This document shows, in pieces, positions 20,189 to 28,855 of a stretch of DNA of 64,000 nt. The notes under the pieces are model-generated. The model made no database searches and was not told the origin of the DNA. It saw only the letters and a program-made list of their open reading frames with translations. The DNA lies in IMG/VR virus record IMGVR_UViG_3300027861_000022, positions 1-64,000 of that record. One strand, written 5' to 3'. The position numbers and the translations under genes were made by a program. The stretch's first letter is position 1, and every line of letters starts with the position of its first letter. Origin of the DNA: a virus.

Positions 20189-21755
20189 AGCTTTGGATAA
20201 TGGCATAGTTTGTTGTAATTAAAGTGCCGGAAACAGAGGCAGCATTTTGCAATGCAGTCCTCGTAACTTTGACCGGATCAATGATGCCAGCCTCGATCAT
20301 ATTGACGATCTTATCTGTCACAAAGTTATAGCCCTTCTCGTCTTCTTCCTTTAAAACGAGGTCGCAAATGATGTCTGGAGACTTTCCAGCGTTTAGGGCC
20401 ATCTGTCTGATCGGGGCTTTAACAGCCTCTTTAACTATCTCAACTCCAAGCAACTGATAATCATTATCTACTTCAACCTCCAGATTCTTTGTGGCGCGTA
20501 GTAGGGCCGTTCCGCCTCCAGCAATGATCCCTTCCATTTGTGCCGATCGGACTGCCTCCAATGCGTCTTCAATCCTGTGTTTCTTTTCAACCATCTCAAT
20601 TTCAGTTGATGCTCCGACACGGATGATAGCGATGCCGCTAGCCAATCGTGCGATGCGGTCCTGAATCTTTTCACACTCGTGAAGGTTATCTTCCTCGATC
20701 AAGTCAGATTTTAAGTCGTCAATCTGTTGGTCAATGGAGTCGGAGTCTCCGTCTCCGCCAATGATTGTCGTTTGGGTTCTGGTGATGTCGATGCGGTTTG
20801 CAGTGCCAAGGTCGACTAATTTAATATCTTGGAGCCTCCGGCCATTTGAGCGACTGATGAATTCAGCACCCACAGAAAGAGCCAAGTCCTTGAGTATGTT
20901 TTGCCTTTCCACTCCGTAGCGAGGAACTTTAACCGCTGCGATTTTCAAGGTTCCTCGCATTGCGTTCATAATCATGGCAGCGAGGGCTTGACCTTCTATC
21001 TCACCCGCAATGAATACGAGTGGTCGTGCTTCCCGTGCTGCTAATTCTAGAACTGAGAAGATATCTTGAACATGTTCAATCTTTTCGTCCGTGACCAATA
21101 ACAGGGGATTGTCGTAGGTTACCGCTCGGCGTCTCTCATCGGTTATGAAGGCCGTTGCAGCATAGCCAGAGTCAATCCTAAACCCTTCAACAAGGTCTAG
21201 GCTGGTTTGAAGCGAGCGCGCCTCCTCGACGGTAATAGCGCCATCTTTTCCCGCTGCGCTGACTGCTTGTCCAATGAGGCTCCCGATTAGTTTATCGTTG
21301 TTGGCCGAAATAGTGGCAACGTGGCTTATGTCCTCCTCGCAGGTAATGGGGCGCGAGGCTTCCTTCAGGTTCTCGATGATGACTGCGACTGCTTTTTCGA
21401 TTCCCCTTTGAAGTTCAATGGGCGGGACACCGGAAGAGATATACTTCTGTGCTTTGTTCAGGATGGCCCGAGACAATACCGTAGCAGTTGTGGTTCCATC
21501 GCCAGCGTCAAGGTTCGTTTGTGCTGCAGCCTGCTTGATGATCTGAGCACCAGCGTTCTCAATGGGATCTTCAAGGTCCACGAACTCTGCGACCGTGACG
21601 CCATCCTTTGTAATGATGGGTCGCTTGTTTTTCTCTTGTAAGATAACGTTCCGACCCCTTGGTCCAAGAGTGGAAGCTACATTGTCTGCTAGGATGTTGA
21701 TTCCCTTGAGAATCTTTTGGTTCATGTCCGAACCAGAACCGTAATGTTTAGTCAA
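20187..21755 (-). CDS. groEL: GroEL-type chaperonin
   Basis: 522 residues, slightly shorter than the usual 545. The start is TTG (MTKHYGSGSDM) with GAGGTG upstream. Conserved group I chaperonin blocks: LGPRGRNVILQE, TKDGVTVAEFVDLEDP, AGDGTTTATVLSRAIL (ATP site), then IEGFRIDSGYAATAF-like apical start, and GGGTALLRA in the C-terminal equatorial half. The Gly-Gly-Met tail is absent. A GroES-like gene lies at 39022-39291, so the phage appears to encode a full folding machine, probably for capsid or other large proteins. It has its own consensus promoter. Confidence 0.95.
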   Translation of the reverse strand: MTKHYGSGSDMNQKILKGINILADNVASTLGPRGRNVILQEKNKRPIITKDGVTVAEFVDLEDPIENAGAQIIKQAAAQTNLDAGDGTTTATVLSRAILNKAQKYISSGVPPIELQRGIEKAVAVIIENLKEASRPITCEEDISHVATISANNDKLIGSLIGQAVSAAGKDGAITVEEARSLQTSLDLVEGFRIDSGYAATAFITDERRRAVTYDNPLLLVTDEKIEHVQDIFSVLELAAREARPLVFIAGEIEGQALAAMIMNAMRGTLKIAAVKVPRYGVERQNILKDLALSVGAEFISRSNGRRLQDIKLVDLGTANRIDITRTQTTIIGGDGDSDSIDQQIDDLKSDLIEEDNLHECEKIQDRIARLASGIAIIRVGASTEIEMVEKKHRIEDALEAVRSAQMEGIIAGGGTALLRATKNLEVEVDNDYQLLGVEIVKEAVKAPIRQMALNAGKSPDIICDLVLKEEDEKGYNFVTDKIVNMIEAGIIDPVKVTRTALQNAASVSGTLITTNYAIIQS

Positions 21756-21785
21756 TTAACACCTCGTATGTTTAACTACTATTAT

Positions 21786-21814
21786 ATTATAACCATTTTT
21801 GAACCAAAAGTCAA
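21786..21814 (-). promoter_or_regulatory. sigma-70 promoter of the GroEL gene
   Basis: -35 TTGACT at 21809-21814, 17-bp spacer, -10 TATAAT at 21786-21791. Transcription starts about 25 bp before the TTG start codon. Confidence 0.78.
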
Positions 21815-21833
21815 GGATTATTTTATTAATCTT

Positions 21834-23066
21834 TCAACATTGATTAGAGATTAATTTCTCTGGCTCAAATTGCGCCGCCTTTTCTAAATCTTCTTTGATC
21901 TTCAAAAGTACTTCGTAATCAGGATCGGTAGCAAATTTTAATACGGCATTAGAAAAAATTGAATAAAAGTTTGTCAGTGCCTCAATTGTCTCAATTATTT
22001 TAGCGATGTTCTCTTCGTCTGCCGAGGCGATCTCTGGCAATATCATTTTGATATTTTCTTCCGCGACGGCCAAATTAGAAATCCCAGGCTGGCGATCGCT
22101 AATCAGTCTTTTGAAGTCTTGATCCAACACTCCTGTGATATAAGACATTGTTGCTTTCTCCGGCTTGCGATTGAACACAAAAGTTCCATCCTCATCGATG
22201 CTATTGCTTTGATCCTTCATTTTCTCAATGATCTTTTCTCTATCGACTCTGAAACTTGTTATTCTGTGTGTGTCAGTTGTCTTGCTAAAGAGAAGGTAAT
22301 ACAAACCTATTTTGTGTACGGGCGTATCATTTGTGTTAGAATAGACCTTGCTGCCGAATTTGAGGCGAAATTTAATGCCCAGAGTCTTCATCAAATTTGT
22401 AAATGATCCAGACAGTTTACCGGCTTCTGCCGCTGTTTTTAAAGAAACCCCATAGGCCCCACCTCCTAATTGAAAATCTGCTATTGATGTATGCCCACCC
22501 TCAATGGAAACTGTTTGTCCGCCCACAAGACCAGCAACAAAATTTTCGTTGGCGAAACCGGCAGATTGTGCGTTGTATTCTTTAAAGATGCCCAAGTATG
22601 CGTCCAGAATAACATGCTTAGTCATCATCGCACCGATACCGACACACGGTTGTTCTAGAATGTCTGCTGGTGGAGAGAAATAATAATTCAAAGCCTCGAC
22701 GAGTTTCGCTGGGAACTCCTCCATGCCCGAACTGGGCAAGCTTTCGATATACGGGTTTGTCTTTCTTAAAGTCTCGAATGCCTCCTCGACATCTGGAAGT
22801 CTAGCTGATGATTCAGTTCCCCTGATCAGCTTTCTGGAGATTACAGAAACGTCTAACAGTTTTTTCCCGCCGGTATCTCCGTCGACAGAAGACAGCTTTC
22901 CAGGGTCATCAGCGGCCGAGAGTTCGGGTGTTCCAAGGTTGGTTTTTTCTAGAATCTCAACATCTTGCATAGTTTTCTCAACCATTTCAAGGAGAGTCTC
23001 CATAGAAAATGTTTCTTTCTTTCTCTTTTGGTAATGTTTCTCAATTAATAAATCTAATTCATCCAT
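21834..23066 (-). CDS. hypothetical protein, T4-like-phage structural type
   Basis: 410 residues. The N-terminus is a basic coiled coil (LIEKHYQKRKKETFSMETLL), then an acidic Ser-rich linker. The middle contains AGLVGGQTVSIEGGHTSIADFQLGGG, a beta-rich Gly segment followed by YGVSLKTAAEAGKLSG. The C-terminus is helical (IIETIEALTNFYSIF). The DFQLGGGAYGVSLKT segment recalls PD-(D/E)XK-like cores but lacks a firm signature. A motif GAACTATTTAT ends only four bases before the ATG. Function unresolved. Confidence 0.7.
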   Translation of the reverse strand: MDELDLLIEKHYQKRKKETFSMETLLEMVEKTMQDVEILEKTNLGTPELSAADDPGKLSSVDGDTGGKKLLDVSVISRKLIRGTESSARLPDVEEAFETLRKTNPYIESLPSSGMEEFPAKLVEALNYYFSPPADILEQPCVGIGAMMTKHVILDAYLGIFKEYNAQSAGFANENFVAGLVGGQTVSIEGGHTSIADFQLGGGAYGVSLKTAAEAGKLSGSFTNLMKTLGIKFRLKFGSKVYSNTNDTPVHKIGLYYLLFSKTTDTHRITSFRVDREKIIEKMKDQSNSIDEDGTFVFNRKPEKATMSYITGVLDQDFKRLISDRQPGISNLAVAEENIKMILPEIASADEENIAKIIETIEALTNFYSIFSNAVLKFATDPDYEVLLKIKEDLEKAAQFEPEKLISNQC

Positions 23067-23068
23067 AT

Positions 23069-23081
23069 CAATAAATAGTTC
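23069..23081 (-). promoter_or_regulatory. late-type motif ACTATTTATT
   Basis: Coding strand GAACTATTTATTG, ending three bases before the ATG at 23066. If it is a promoter core, transcription would begin inside the annotated gene, so either the start codon or the motif's role must differ here. Confidence 0.45.
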
Positions 23082-23098
23082 CTAAATTACTATTAAGC

Positions 23099-23779
23099 CT
23101 AAACAATAATATCTGCAATGCCATATTTAACCGCTTCCTCTGCGCAGAGATACACATTCACATTCTTTGAGATCATTCTCTTTAATTGTGCTTTTGTTAA
23201 ACTTGTCTCGGCAACAATTGCTTCAATATAAAGTTCCTGCATTCTCTTGATCTCTGCCATTTCTGTTGTCAAATTGGAGATGTTGCCCTGTGTTCCAGAT
23301 GCTACTCCGTGAAGCATTACCCGACAATAGCGTCCGATACGTCTGTGACCCTTGGTGCCGCTAGCTAGCAAGAGAACTCCTGCCGACATTACCTTGCCAA
23401 GACCAAAGGTTTTTATATCCATATCATCTCTCAAGTATCGGACAGTATCGTATATGGCAAACATATCAGTTGCGTCACCGCCGACTGTAGAGATTAAGAA
23501 GTCCACGGGCTGAGGTTCTTCTTTGAACCCTTTGGCGATGTCCTCGTAATCCACGGGAGTCTTCTTTGTTCTCGTCATATGCGCGGCATGAAGGCTGAAA
23601 ATAACTTCTTCAGACCTCGTTTCGTTGACTTCTCCGAATAAACCAATGGTCCGAAGCTTTTCTTCTTCATCGAATTGCATATGCAACAGAGAAGTGTCGA
23701 GTTCTTCTTCGGGGATTTCCCCCTCTTCTGGGGCGGCTGCCTCCTCTTCTTCGGGAATTTCTTCTTTTGTATCAGGCAC
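23099..23779 (-). CDS. ClpP-like serine protease with altered catalytic triad
   Basis: 226 residues. After an acidic, Pro-rich 40-residue N-terminus the ClpP fold begins (RTIGLFGEVNE, STVGGDATDMFAIYDTVRYL). Nucleophile Ser132 in GKVMSAGVLLLASG and His157 in RVMLHGVASG keep the canonical 25-residue spacing. At the catalytic Asp position (before YLCAEEAVKYG) the residue is Asn208. Similar ClpP-like proteins serve as phage prohead proteases or act with host Clp ATPases. The substitution may tune rather than abolish activity. It overlaps the upstream gene by 8 bp. Confidence 0.88.
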   Translation of the reverse strand: MPDTKEEIPEEEEAAAPEEGEIPEEELDTSLLHMQFDEEEKLRTIGLFGEVNETRSEEVIFSLHAAHMTRTKKTPVDYEDIAKGFKEEPQPVDFLISTVGGDATDMFAIYDTVRYLRDDMDIKTFGLGKVMSAGVLLLASGTKGHRRIGRYCRVMLHGVASGTQGNISNLTTEMAEIKRMQELYIEAIVAETSLTKAQLKRMISKNVNVYLCAEEAVKYGIADIIV

Positions 23780-24113
23780 GTTTTCTCCGGCGGTCGATGT
23801 ATGCTCGTCCTAGTTTGTATGGTTTATTCTTGGAAGATTTTGATCCAATCTCAATAAGTTGGTAAGGAAACTGTCTCCCCCACTTCAGCCATTCCTTTTC
23901 GCTCTCAAAGGACTTCTTGAAAATATACATAGTTTCTTTTGTCTTGGCATTGTATCCGTTTCCACAGACATCCCACTCCTTCATCTCTTTCAAGATTTTA
24001 TTTTCTAATCTCTTGCCCTTTATTTTATCAATCTGCACCATGTAGATAACGTTAGTGTTATCTATTTTGCTTTGCTTCCATCCAGTTGCACTCATTACTT
24101 CCTCCTGTTTCAT
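23772..24113 (-). CDS. hypothetical protein
   Basis: 113 residues, basic, beta-alpha pattern (TNVIYMVQIDKIKGKRLENK, NAKTKETMYIFKKSFESEKEW). First gene behind the promoter at 24116-24144 and directly coupled to the ClpP-like gene, so the two may function together. No family recognised. Confidence 0.65.
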   Translation of the reverse strand: MKQEEVMSATGWKQSKIDNTNVIYMVQIDKIKGKRLENKILKEMKEWDVCGNGYNAKTKETMYIFKKSFESEKEWLKWGRQFPYQLIEIGSKSSKNKPYKLGRAYIDRRRKRA

Positions 24114-24115
24114 CT

Positions 24116-24144
24116 ATTATAACACCTTTTAATCTAAATTGCAA
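24116..24144 (-). promoter_or_regulatory. sigma-70-type promoter of the ClpP operon
   Basis: -35 TTGCAA at 24139-24144, 17-bp spacer, -10 TATAAT at 24116-24121. The -35 overlaps the end of the upstream gene. Confidence 0.65.
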
Positions 24145-24521
24145 ATCTTTTTTCTCTGATCCTCAAAGTATTTCATTGCTCCTGTCCAGTCTCTATATTG
24201 GATGGTCTTCCTATAATTAGGTGGATATCTTTTAATTAGCCTCTGGATAGCCTCGCTTTTCCATCTGTCCAAACTATGTCGATCTTCATTTCTGGTAAAT
24301 TTTATGATATTATCCGAATAATTACCCTTATCAATTATTATCTGCTTCGTGGTCTTGATGTTGGATGCGTCTTCGAGAGAGAGTGCGAGCAATTGCAAGC
24401 ACATATATTCTGCTTGCCTGAAGATAAGAACTCCATTGCCTGCGCTCAACAGAATAATGAGGCCTCGATAGATGGAGATCCCGCATATCGCGCCCATTCC
24501 AAAAATTAACACATTCTCCAC
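24129..24521 (-). CDS. hypothetical protein with N-terminal membrane segment
   Basis: 130 residues. The first 35 residues are hydrophobic (MENVLIFGMGAICGISIYRGLIILLSAGNGV), predicting a signal anchor; the rest is soluble and charged with TTKQIIIDKGNYSDN and RYPPNYRKTIQY. An upstream terminator hairpin separates it from the acidic repeat protein. Function unknown. Confidence 0.62.
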   Translation of the reverse strand: MENVLIFGMGAICGISIYRGLIILLSAGNGVLIFRQAEYMCLQLLALSLEDASNIKTTKQIIIDKGNYSDNIIKFTRNEDRHSLDRWKSEAIQRLIKRYPPNYRKTIQYRDWTGAMKYFEDQRKKICNLD

Positions 24522-24539
24522 TTACTCTCCAAATACAGA

Positions 24540-24576
24540 AATACCCTGGCACTCCTTGCGGAAGTACTAGGGTATT
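24540..24576 (-). terminator. long hairpin, probable terminator
   Basis: AATACCCT (24569-24576 side) pairs with AGGGTATT, and an inner ACTTCC-GCAA-GGAGT stem extends the helix, closing on a GCAA tetraloop. It is followed by TTCTGTATTT rather than a pure T-run. It lies just after the stop of the gene at 24595-25359. Confidence 0.6.
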
Positions 24577-24594
24577 AAATTATAAATCTTATTA

Positions 24595-25359
24595 TTAGCT
24601 ACGGCGCTTTTGCGCTTTTGCGATTCGTGCGAGGCGATTTTTAACTCTCTTTGTAACTTCTTTGATAACTTTTTCGTCACTGAGTACTTCAACTTTAACT
24701 CCACGGCTCTTTGCGCGCTTGGTTTGTTTTGCTTGCTTTACTCTTGCCGGTTTGGTTCGTCGGCGAGATTCGTTCTTTTGCCAAGGTTTGCTGGATTCTT
24801 CAATATCTTCTTCTTCCTTCAACTCTTCGTCGTCTTCGGAGAGAATAGAATTAATCATCTCTTCTAGGCCGGCGTCTTCCATGTCTAGCTCACCTTCCAT
24901 GTCTAGCTCACCTTCCATGTCGTCAGCAACTTCAAGGTCACCGAGGTCTTCCATATCGTCAGCAACTTCAAGGTCGCCACCCATATCGTCAAGGCCGTCA
25001 AGATCAGCGTCAGCGTCTTCGCCGCCGGCGAGGTCCACGACTACATTGTGCTCACGGGCCCAGTCTTGAATTTGGGTGAGGAGACTCATTACAAGCTCTT
25101 CTTCGCCTCCGGTTGGTGGCGCCGCGATTACTTCTTCTTCGTCCTCGATTTCAAACTCTTCGACTCCGGGCTCTTCGACTCCGGGCTCTTCGATTTCAAG
25201 TTCATCCTCGACTCCGAATTCCTCTTCTTCCTCTGCGTCGCGGGCATATGGCGCTTGATCTTCCATTTCACTAAGGAAATTGAAGGTGCTGATCGGTTTA
25301 ATTCCAGCAAGACCACCAAAGCGGCGGATAGTTGATTCTTTTAAAAGCTTTTTGCTCAT
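24595..25359 (-). CDS. acidic repeat protein with basic tail
   Basis: 254 residues from ATG 25359 (MSKKLLKESTIRRFGG), which has AGGAG nine bases upstream. The middle is very acidic with internal repeats (DLEVADDMEDLGDLEVADDM then GELDMEGELDMED); the last 60 residues are Lys/Arg-rich (RRRTKPARVKQAKQTKRAK). The same low-complexity blocks are visible as DNA repeats. The basic head, acidic repeat, basic tail layout is seen in phage head-associated and scaffold-type proteins; role here inferred only. A TATAAATAGT motif lies 43 bp upstream. Confidence 0.72.
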   Translation of the reverse strand: MSKKLLKESTIRRFGGLAGIKPISTFNFLSEMEDQAPYARDAEEEEEFGVEDELEIEEPGVEEPGVEEFEIEDEEEVIAAPPTGGEEELVMSLLTQIQDWAREHNVVVDLAGGEDADADLDGLDDMGGDLEVADDMEDLGDLEVADDMEGELDMEGELDMEDAGLEEMINSILSEDDEELKEEEDIEESSKPWQKNESRRRTKPARVKQAKQTKRAKSRGVKVEVLSDEKVIKEVTKRVKNRLARIAKAQKRRS

Positions 25360-25401
25360 TGTGTTTCTCCTAATTTTCCACAAGAATGGTCAATTTTCAC
25401 T

Positions 25402-25413
25402 TATAAATAGTCA
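25402..25413 (-). promoter_or_regulatory. late-type motif ACTATTTATA
   Basis: Coding strand TGACTATTTATA, 43 bp upstream of the chosen start at 25359, a distance equal to that upstream of the tail sheath gene. Confidence 0.5.
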
Positions 25414-25439
25414 CTGGGTTTACAAAAACACCTTCAATT

Positions 25440-25769
25440 TTATAAATCAGGAAGCTCTTTTTCTAATATATCAAAAATGTTTTCTATTTCCTTGTCATCT
25501 AGGCCAAATTTTCTTTTATTTTCCTGTCCTTTTTCTTCCGCATCTTTAACAATCTTTGATTGCTTCTTGCTTTGAAGACCCGAGGACTCTTTCACCCTCT
25601 CAACGAAATCAACAATTGTATGATCTCTCTCTAAATATCCGGTGAGCAACTCCCTAAAGAACTTTGTCTTAGTTAGTCCGTCGTGTTTTAAACGGATCAT
25701 CAAATCTGCACTTCTCTTATCTGTATCCATAAAAGATATTCGCTTGTCTCTCTTTCCGTAGTCCTTCAT
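25440..25769 (-). CDS. small basic helical protein
   Basis: 109 residues: RISFMDTDKRSADLMIRLKHDGLTKTKF resembles the beginning of a ribbon-helix-helix-type segment; a long charged tail follows (QSKIVKDAEEKGQENKRKF). It follows the IMP dehydrogenase gene with no gap and ends this operon. DNA binding is plausible but not proven. Confidence 0.6.
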   Translation of the reverse strand: MKDYGKRDKRISFMDTDKRSADLMIRLKHDGLTKTKFFRELLTGYLERDHTIVDFVERVKESSGLQSKKQSKIVKDAEEKGQENKRKFGLDDKEIENIFDILEKELPDL

Positions 25770-26849
25770 TTATTTTCTCCCTAGAATGTGAGTGCCACTC
25801 TCGGACTGACCTGCAGGAGTCTGCATAAGAAACTCTGCGCGTGAGTGAAATTCTATAAGGTTCCTCGCTCCCGAATAAGAAAAGCCGCTACGGATTCCAT
25901 TGTCTAAATCAATAAGTATCTCTTCCACGTCTCCGCGATATGGAACCGTCGTTGATATTCCTTCGTTTGAACTGTGTCTTCCACGCCAATCGTGCTGTGC
26001 TTCCTTGCTGGCCATACCTCTGTATGCTTTATATTTCTTTCCTGTCGGAGAACGAAGGGTTGGACCAGGAGTTTGCTCTGTCCCAGACAACACAGAACCG
26101 AGCATCGCAAAGTCCGCGCCGGCTGCTAAGGATTTGACGATGTCTCCGCTTGTGCGGATTCCCCCATCTGCAATTATTTTGACATCGCCGGCAAGCTCGG
26201 AGGAGGCACAGTCAAGAACAGACTGAAAGGTGGGAACCCCGTGACCTGTCTGGATTCTGGTGGAACAGATAGAGCCTCCGCCGATGCCGACCTTAACGGA
26301 GTTAGCGCCCCAGCGAGCCAAGTCTTCGAAAGCTTCCTTGGTTGCTACGTTCCCAGCCATAATATGAATGTAGGGGTATTTCTCTCTGATAGTTTCAATC
26401 GCCTCCTTCATCATGACGTGATGACCGTGGGCAATATCAAGGCAAAGTATGCTCGCCCCCTTAAGGACCAGCAATTCTGCCCTGTCAAGATAATCTCCTC
26501 CTACTCCAATTGCTGCGGCTGGGTGAGTGACTCCGCTCTCTTTACATTTCCACACAGACCACGCTTGTTCTTCCGGAGAGTTATACCTGTGAATTATCCC
26601 AAGGCCTCCGGCAGCAAACATAGCGATGGCCATCTCATCTTCAGTTACAGTATCCATCGGAGAAGATATAACCGGAAGACCGAACCGGATTGCATCCCGT
26701 CCAACTGTGGTGTCTTGGTCATGCCACGGTTGGGTCCGATCATGCAGCGAGCTTCCAATATCTACTTCTGACCTTGACCGAATATCGGAATAGTGCGGAG
26801 ACAACAGAACGTCGTCGTAGGATAGACTCTTCTTAATATTAATTTTCAC
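25770..26849 (-). CDS. guaB: IMP dehydrogenase without CBS domains
   Basis: 359 residues. IMPDH/GMP reductase TIM-barrel blocks: [30 protein letters not shown], catalytic-loop [17 protein letters not shown] with the nucleophilic Cys, [19 protein letters not shown], and the flap [12 protein letters not shown] with the following [20 protein letters not shown]. The TR-x-x-TG-x-GVP form and the C-terminal region favour IMPDH over GMP reductase. The regulatory CBS pair is missing, as in minimal IMPDHs, so it may escape nucleotide feedback. It commits host IMP to guanine nucleotides. ATGA overlap couples it to dUTPase. Confidence 0.88.
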   Translation of the reverse strand: MKINIKKSLSYDDVLLSPHYSDIRSRSEVDIGSSLHDRTQPWHDQDTTVGRDAIRFGLPVISSPMDTVTEDEMAIAMFAAGGLGIIHRYNSPEEQAWSVWKCKESGVTHPAAAIGVGGDYLDRAELLVLKGASILCLDIAHGHHVMMKEAIETIREKYPYIHIMAGNVATKEAFEDLARWGANSVKVGIGGGSICSTRIQTGHGVPTFQSVLDCASSELAGDVKIIADGGIRTSGDIVKSLAAGADFAMLGSVLSGTEQTPGPTLRSPTGKKYKAYRGMASKEAQHDWRGRHSSNEGISTTVPYRGDVEEILIDLDNGIRSGFSYSGARNLIEFHSRAEFLMQTPAGQSESGTHILGRK

Positions 26850-27376
26850 AGTTTATCTCCAAGCTCCCATCCGGGCGGCATACTGAAGGGGTCTACCACC
26901 TGCTGTGGAGGGTTGTTATCTGTTGAGCCGAGTGCTCCCGCTCCTCGGTCGCTCATCGTAATTGGATACCAGTTATAAAGGTTGTCCTGTGATGTCTCCA
27001 AGGCTCGGAAATGAACGACGGGGACCATTACGACTTGGGCGATCTTCATACCTCGCTCGATGAACTGGGTTTCTGTTCCAACATTGTGAAGATTAACAAA
27101 GACTTCCCCATCGTATCCAGAGTCAACGACGCAGGCGCCGACGAGCAGGTTACGTTTCGAAGCGTTGCCACTTCTATTCTTAACTTCAAGCATATATCCG
27201 TGAGGAATTCCAAATTTCAAACCTGTTGAAAACAGCTTGCTCTCTCCCGGTTCAAGGTAAACCCCCTTTAGCTCTCCGTCATCAGGGCTGAAGTGGACAT
27301 CCAGTCCAGCGTCCGATGGGTTTGCTCGGCTTGGGGGAGTTGCGTCCCCCCGTGTTCTATAATATTCTAAGATCAT
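26846..27376 (-). CDS. dut: dUTP pyrophosphatase
   Basis: 176 residues. Trimeric dUTPase motifs in order: PSDAGLDVHF (motif 1), EVKNRSGNASKRNLLVG (motif 2), VVDSGYDGEVFVNLHNVG (motif 3), GMKIAQVVMVPV (motif 4) and RGAGALGSTDNN (motif 5). Active-site Asp and Tyr of motif 3 are present. It hydrolyses dUTP to dUMP, protecting phage DNA from uracil and feeding dTMP synthesis. Both ends overlap neighbours by 4 bp. About 25 extra C-terminal residues follow motif 5. Confidence 0.93.
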   Translation of the reverse strand: MILEYYRTRGDATPPSRANPSDAGLDVHFSPDDGELKGVYLEPGESKLFSTGLKFGIPHGYMLEVKNRSGNASKRNLLVGACVVDSGYDGEVFVNLHNVGTETQFIERGMKIAQVVMVPVVHFRALETSQDNLYNWYPITMSDRGAGALGSTDNNPPQQVVDPFSMPPGWELGDKL

Positions 27377-28248
27377 TGTACATCCTCTAGCATTTTATTT
27401 GCTATTTTAATAAAAGTTTCGTTAATTTCAAATCCCATACCTGCCATTCCCAACTCTTTCACCATTGCCAATTCGGAGCCGGAGCCAACAAACGGAACCA
27501 CAACAATTCCACCCTCCGGGGGCTTGGCCGCAAGAAGCAGTCTCCTTGTAAGCTCAAAGGGTTTTTGTGTTGGGTGTTTTATAATTTTGTGGCCTTTGTG
27601 TTTTTTCTTTTCTGAAGGTGAACAAGTGATATTGCAATCTTCACAATGAAAGTATCTCTCCTTTACGCCGGCTCCTCCAGCAAGGGCTGATACCTTTATT
27701 ACATCTCTAGGTAATGCACCTCGATCATCCACTTTATATACCGTTTCCTTGTCTTCGCCAGCCTTGTTCTGGAACCTCCCCTTTGTTGGCGGTCGCGTAC
27801 GTGGCGCTTTGCCATCTATGGCGGAGTATCCCTTCTTGAATGCTTCCGTGTAAGGCTCGCGAACATCGTCACGATTGAAGGTTCGATCCTTGGCGGACTT
27901 CCAACCAACAATGATTGACTCGTGACTACGTTGCCAAAACCTCGAAGAAGGCACCGTCTTGTTTGTGTAATGCCAAATAAGCCAGCGGTGTGGAATCTCC
28001 ATGTTTACAGACAAGTGAGCCAAAATCTCGCTGAATCCATAAACATAGAGAGTCCCCGTGTCCTTCAAAATCCTAACGGATTCGTCCATCCACTGCTTAC
28101 ACCAACTAACATACTCTTGCATTTCCATTTTATATTGGGAGTTTCCAAAGTCCTTCCCAATATTATAAGGAGGATCAACCAACACAATATCAACGCTGTT
28201 GTCGGGAATCTTTTTGAGCCCCTCAATAGCATCCATATTCAATATCAT
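27373..28248 (-). CDS. DNA methyltransferase (N4-cytosine/N6-adenine type)
   Basis: 291 residues. Catalytic motif DPPYNIG at residues 25-31 comes before the SAM-binding motif PFVGSGSELAMV near residue 255, the beta-class order. HPTQKPFELTRRLL is the conserved motif preceding the SAM site. A cysteine cluster (HCEDCNITCSPSEKKKHKGH) suggests a bound zinc. It is coupled by ATGA to an upstream restriction-nuclease-like gene, so it could protect phage DNA from that nuclease or from host enzymes. The recognition sequence cannot be read from the protein. Confidence 0.9.
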   Translation of the reverse strand: MILNMDAIEGLKKIPDNSVDIVLVDPPYNIGKDFGNSQYKMEMQEYVSWCKQWMDESVRILKDTGTLYVYGFSEILAHLSVNMEIPHRWLIWHYTNKTVPSSRFWQRSHESIIVGWKSAKDRTFNRDDVREPYTEAFKKGYSAIDGKAPRTRPPTKGRFQNKAGEDKETVYKVDDRGALPRDVIKVSALAGGAGVKERYFHCEDCNITCSPSEKKKHKGHKIIKHPTQKPFELTRRLLLAAKPPEGGIVVVPFVGSGSELAMVKELGMAGMGFEINETFIKIANKMLEDVQ

Positions 28249-28853
28249 AGAGTTTGGCCGGTGTATTCTTTAACGAAGGGAAGATTGAAAAGAGCTTGGC
28301 ATGCAGTGTGACCAGCCACAATGTAATCATCATTGTTTGCTTTCTTTCCGCCCTGTTGGGCGCGAAAGGGGAATGTATTACTCTTATTCATGTGCTTAGC
28401 AAAGTCCGCATGTTTCATCGTGTAAATTCGTTGAGAAGGCCATGACGACCCATCTTTAGGTGGCCGAATATTAGGGTTATCCTTCTCGGGGTTGATGCCG
28501 ACAAACCAGAAGACACCCCAATCTTTACCCACAGCAATGTGATTAAAGGTAAATGAATCTGGATCAATCAGTTTGCCATCTTTCAACTTGTTGGAACTGG
28601 CAACAGAGAACTTAATTTCTGCCGGGCTTCCGTCGATAATCCTATCGTGTCCAGTGCCATATGGCGGACTAACTTCATGGCCACCACTTTCAAGATAGGC
28701 TTGCATCGCAGCTTCTCCGAATCCGCCTTTCTGCTTTGGTCCCAGGAGGCAATACTGCTCCCAAGGGGTGCCTTCCCAGTTTGGTGCGTATGCTTCTCCG
28801 TAAAGAGAATCCATCAAATCTTTGTCTTCTTTCAGCATTTTTGTGATACACAT
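28245..28853 (-). CDS. restriction-endonuclease-like protein
   Basis: 202 residues. GGFGEAAMQAYLESGGHEV followed by GTGHDRIIDGSPAEIKFS gives a PD-(D/E)XK-type arrangement with Glu47, Asp70, Glu79 and Lys81, spaced as in type II restriction enzymes. Later segments (FTFNHIAVGKDWGVFWFVG, RIYTMKHADFAKHM) resemble restriction-enzyme cores. It overlaps the start of the DNA methyltransferase by 4 bp, the usual gene order of a compact restriction-modification pair. A complete restriction-modification system on a lytic-type phage is unusual; the protein may instead degrade host or competitor DNA. Confidence 0.72.
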   Translation of the reverse strand: MCITKMLKEDKDLMDSLYGEAYAPNWEGTPWEQYCLLGPKQKGGFGEAAMQAYLESGGHEVSPPYGTGHDRIIDGSPAEIKFSVASSNKLKDGKLIDPDSFTFNHIAVGKDWGVFWFVGINPEKDNPNIRPPKDGSSWPSQRIYTMKHADFAKHMNKSNTFPFRAQQGGKKANNDDYIVAGHTACQALFNLPFVKEYTGQTL

Positions 28854-28855
28854 TG

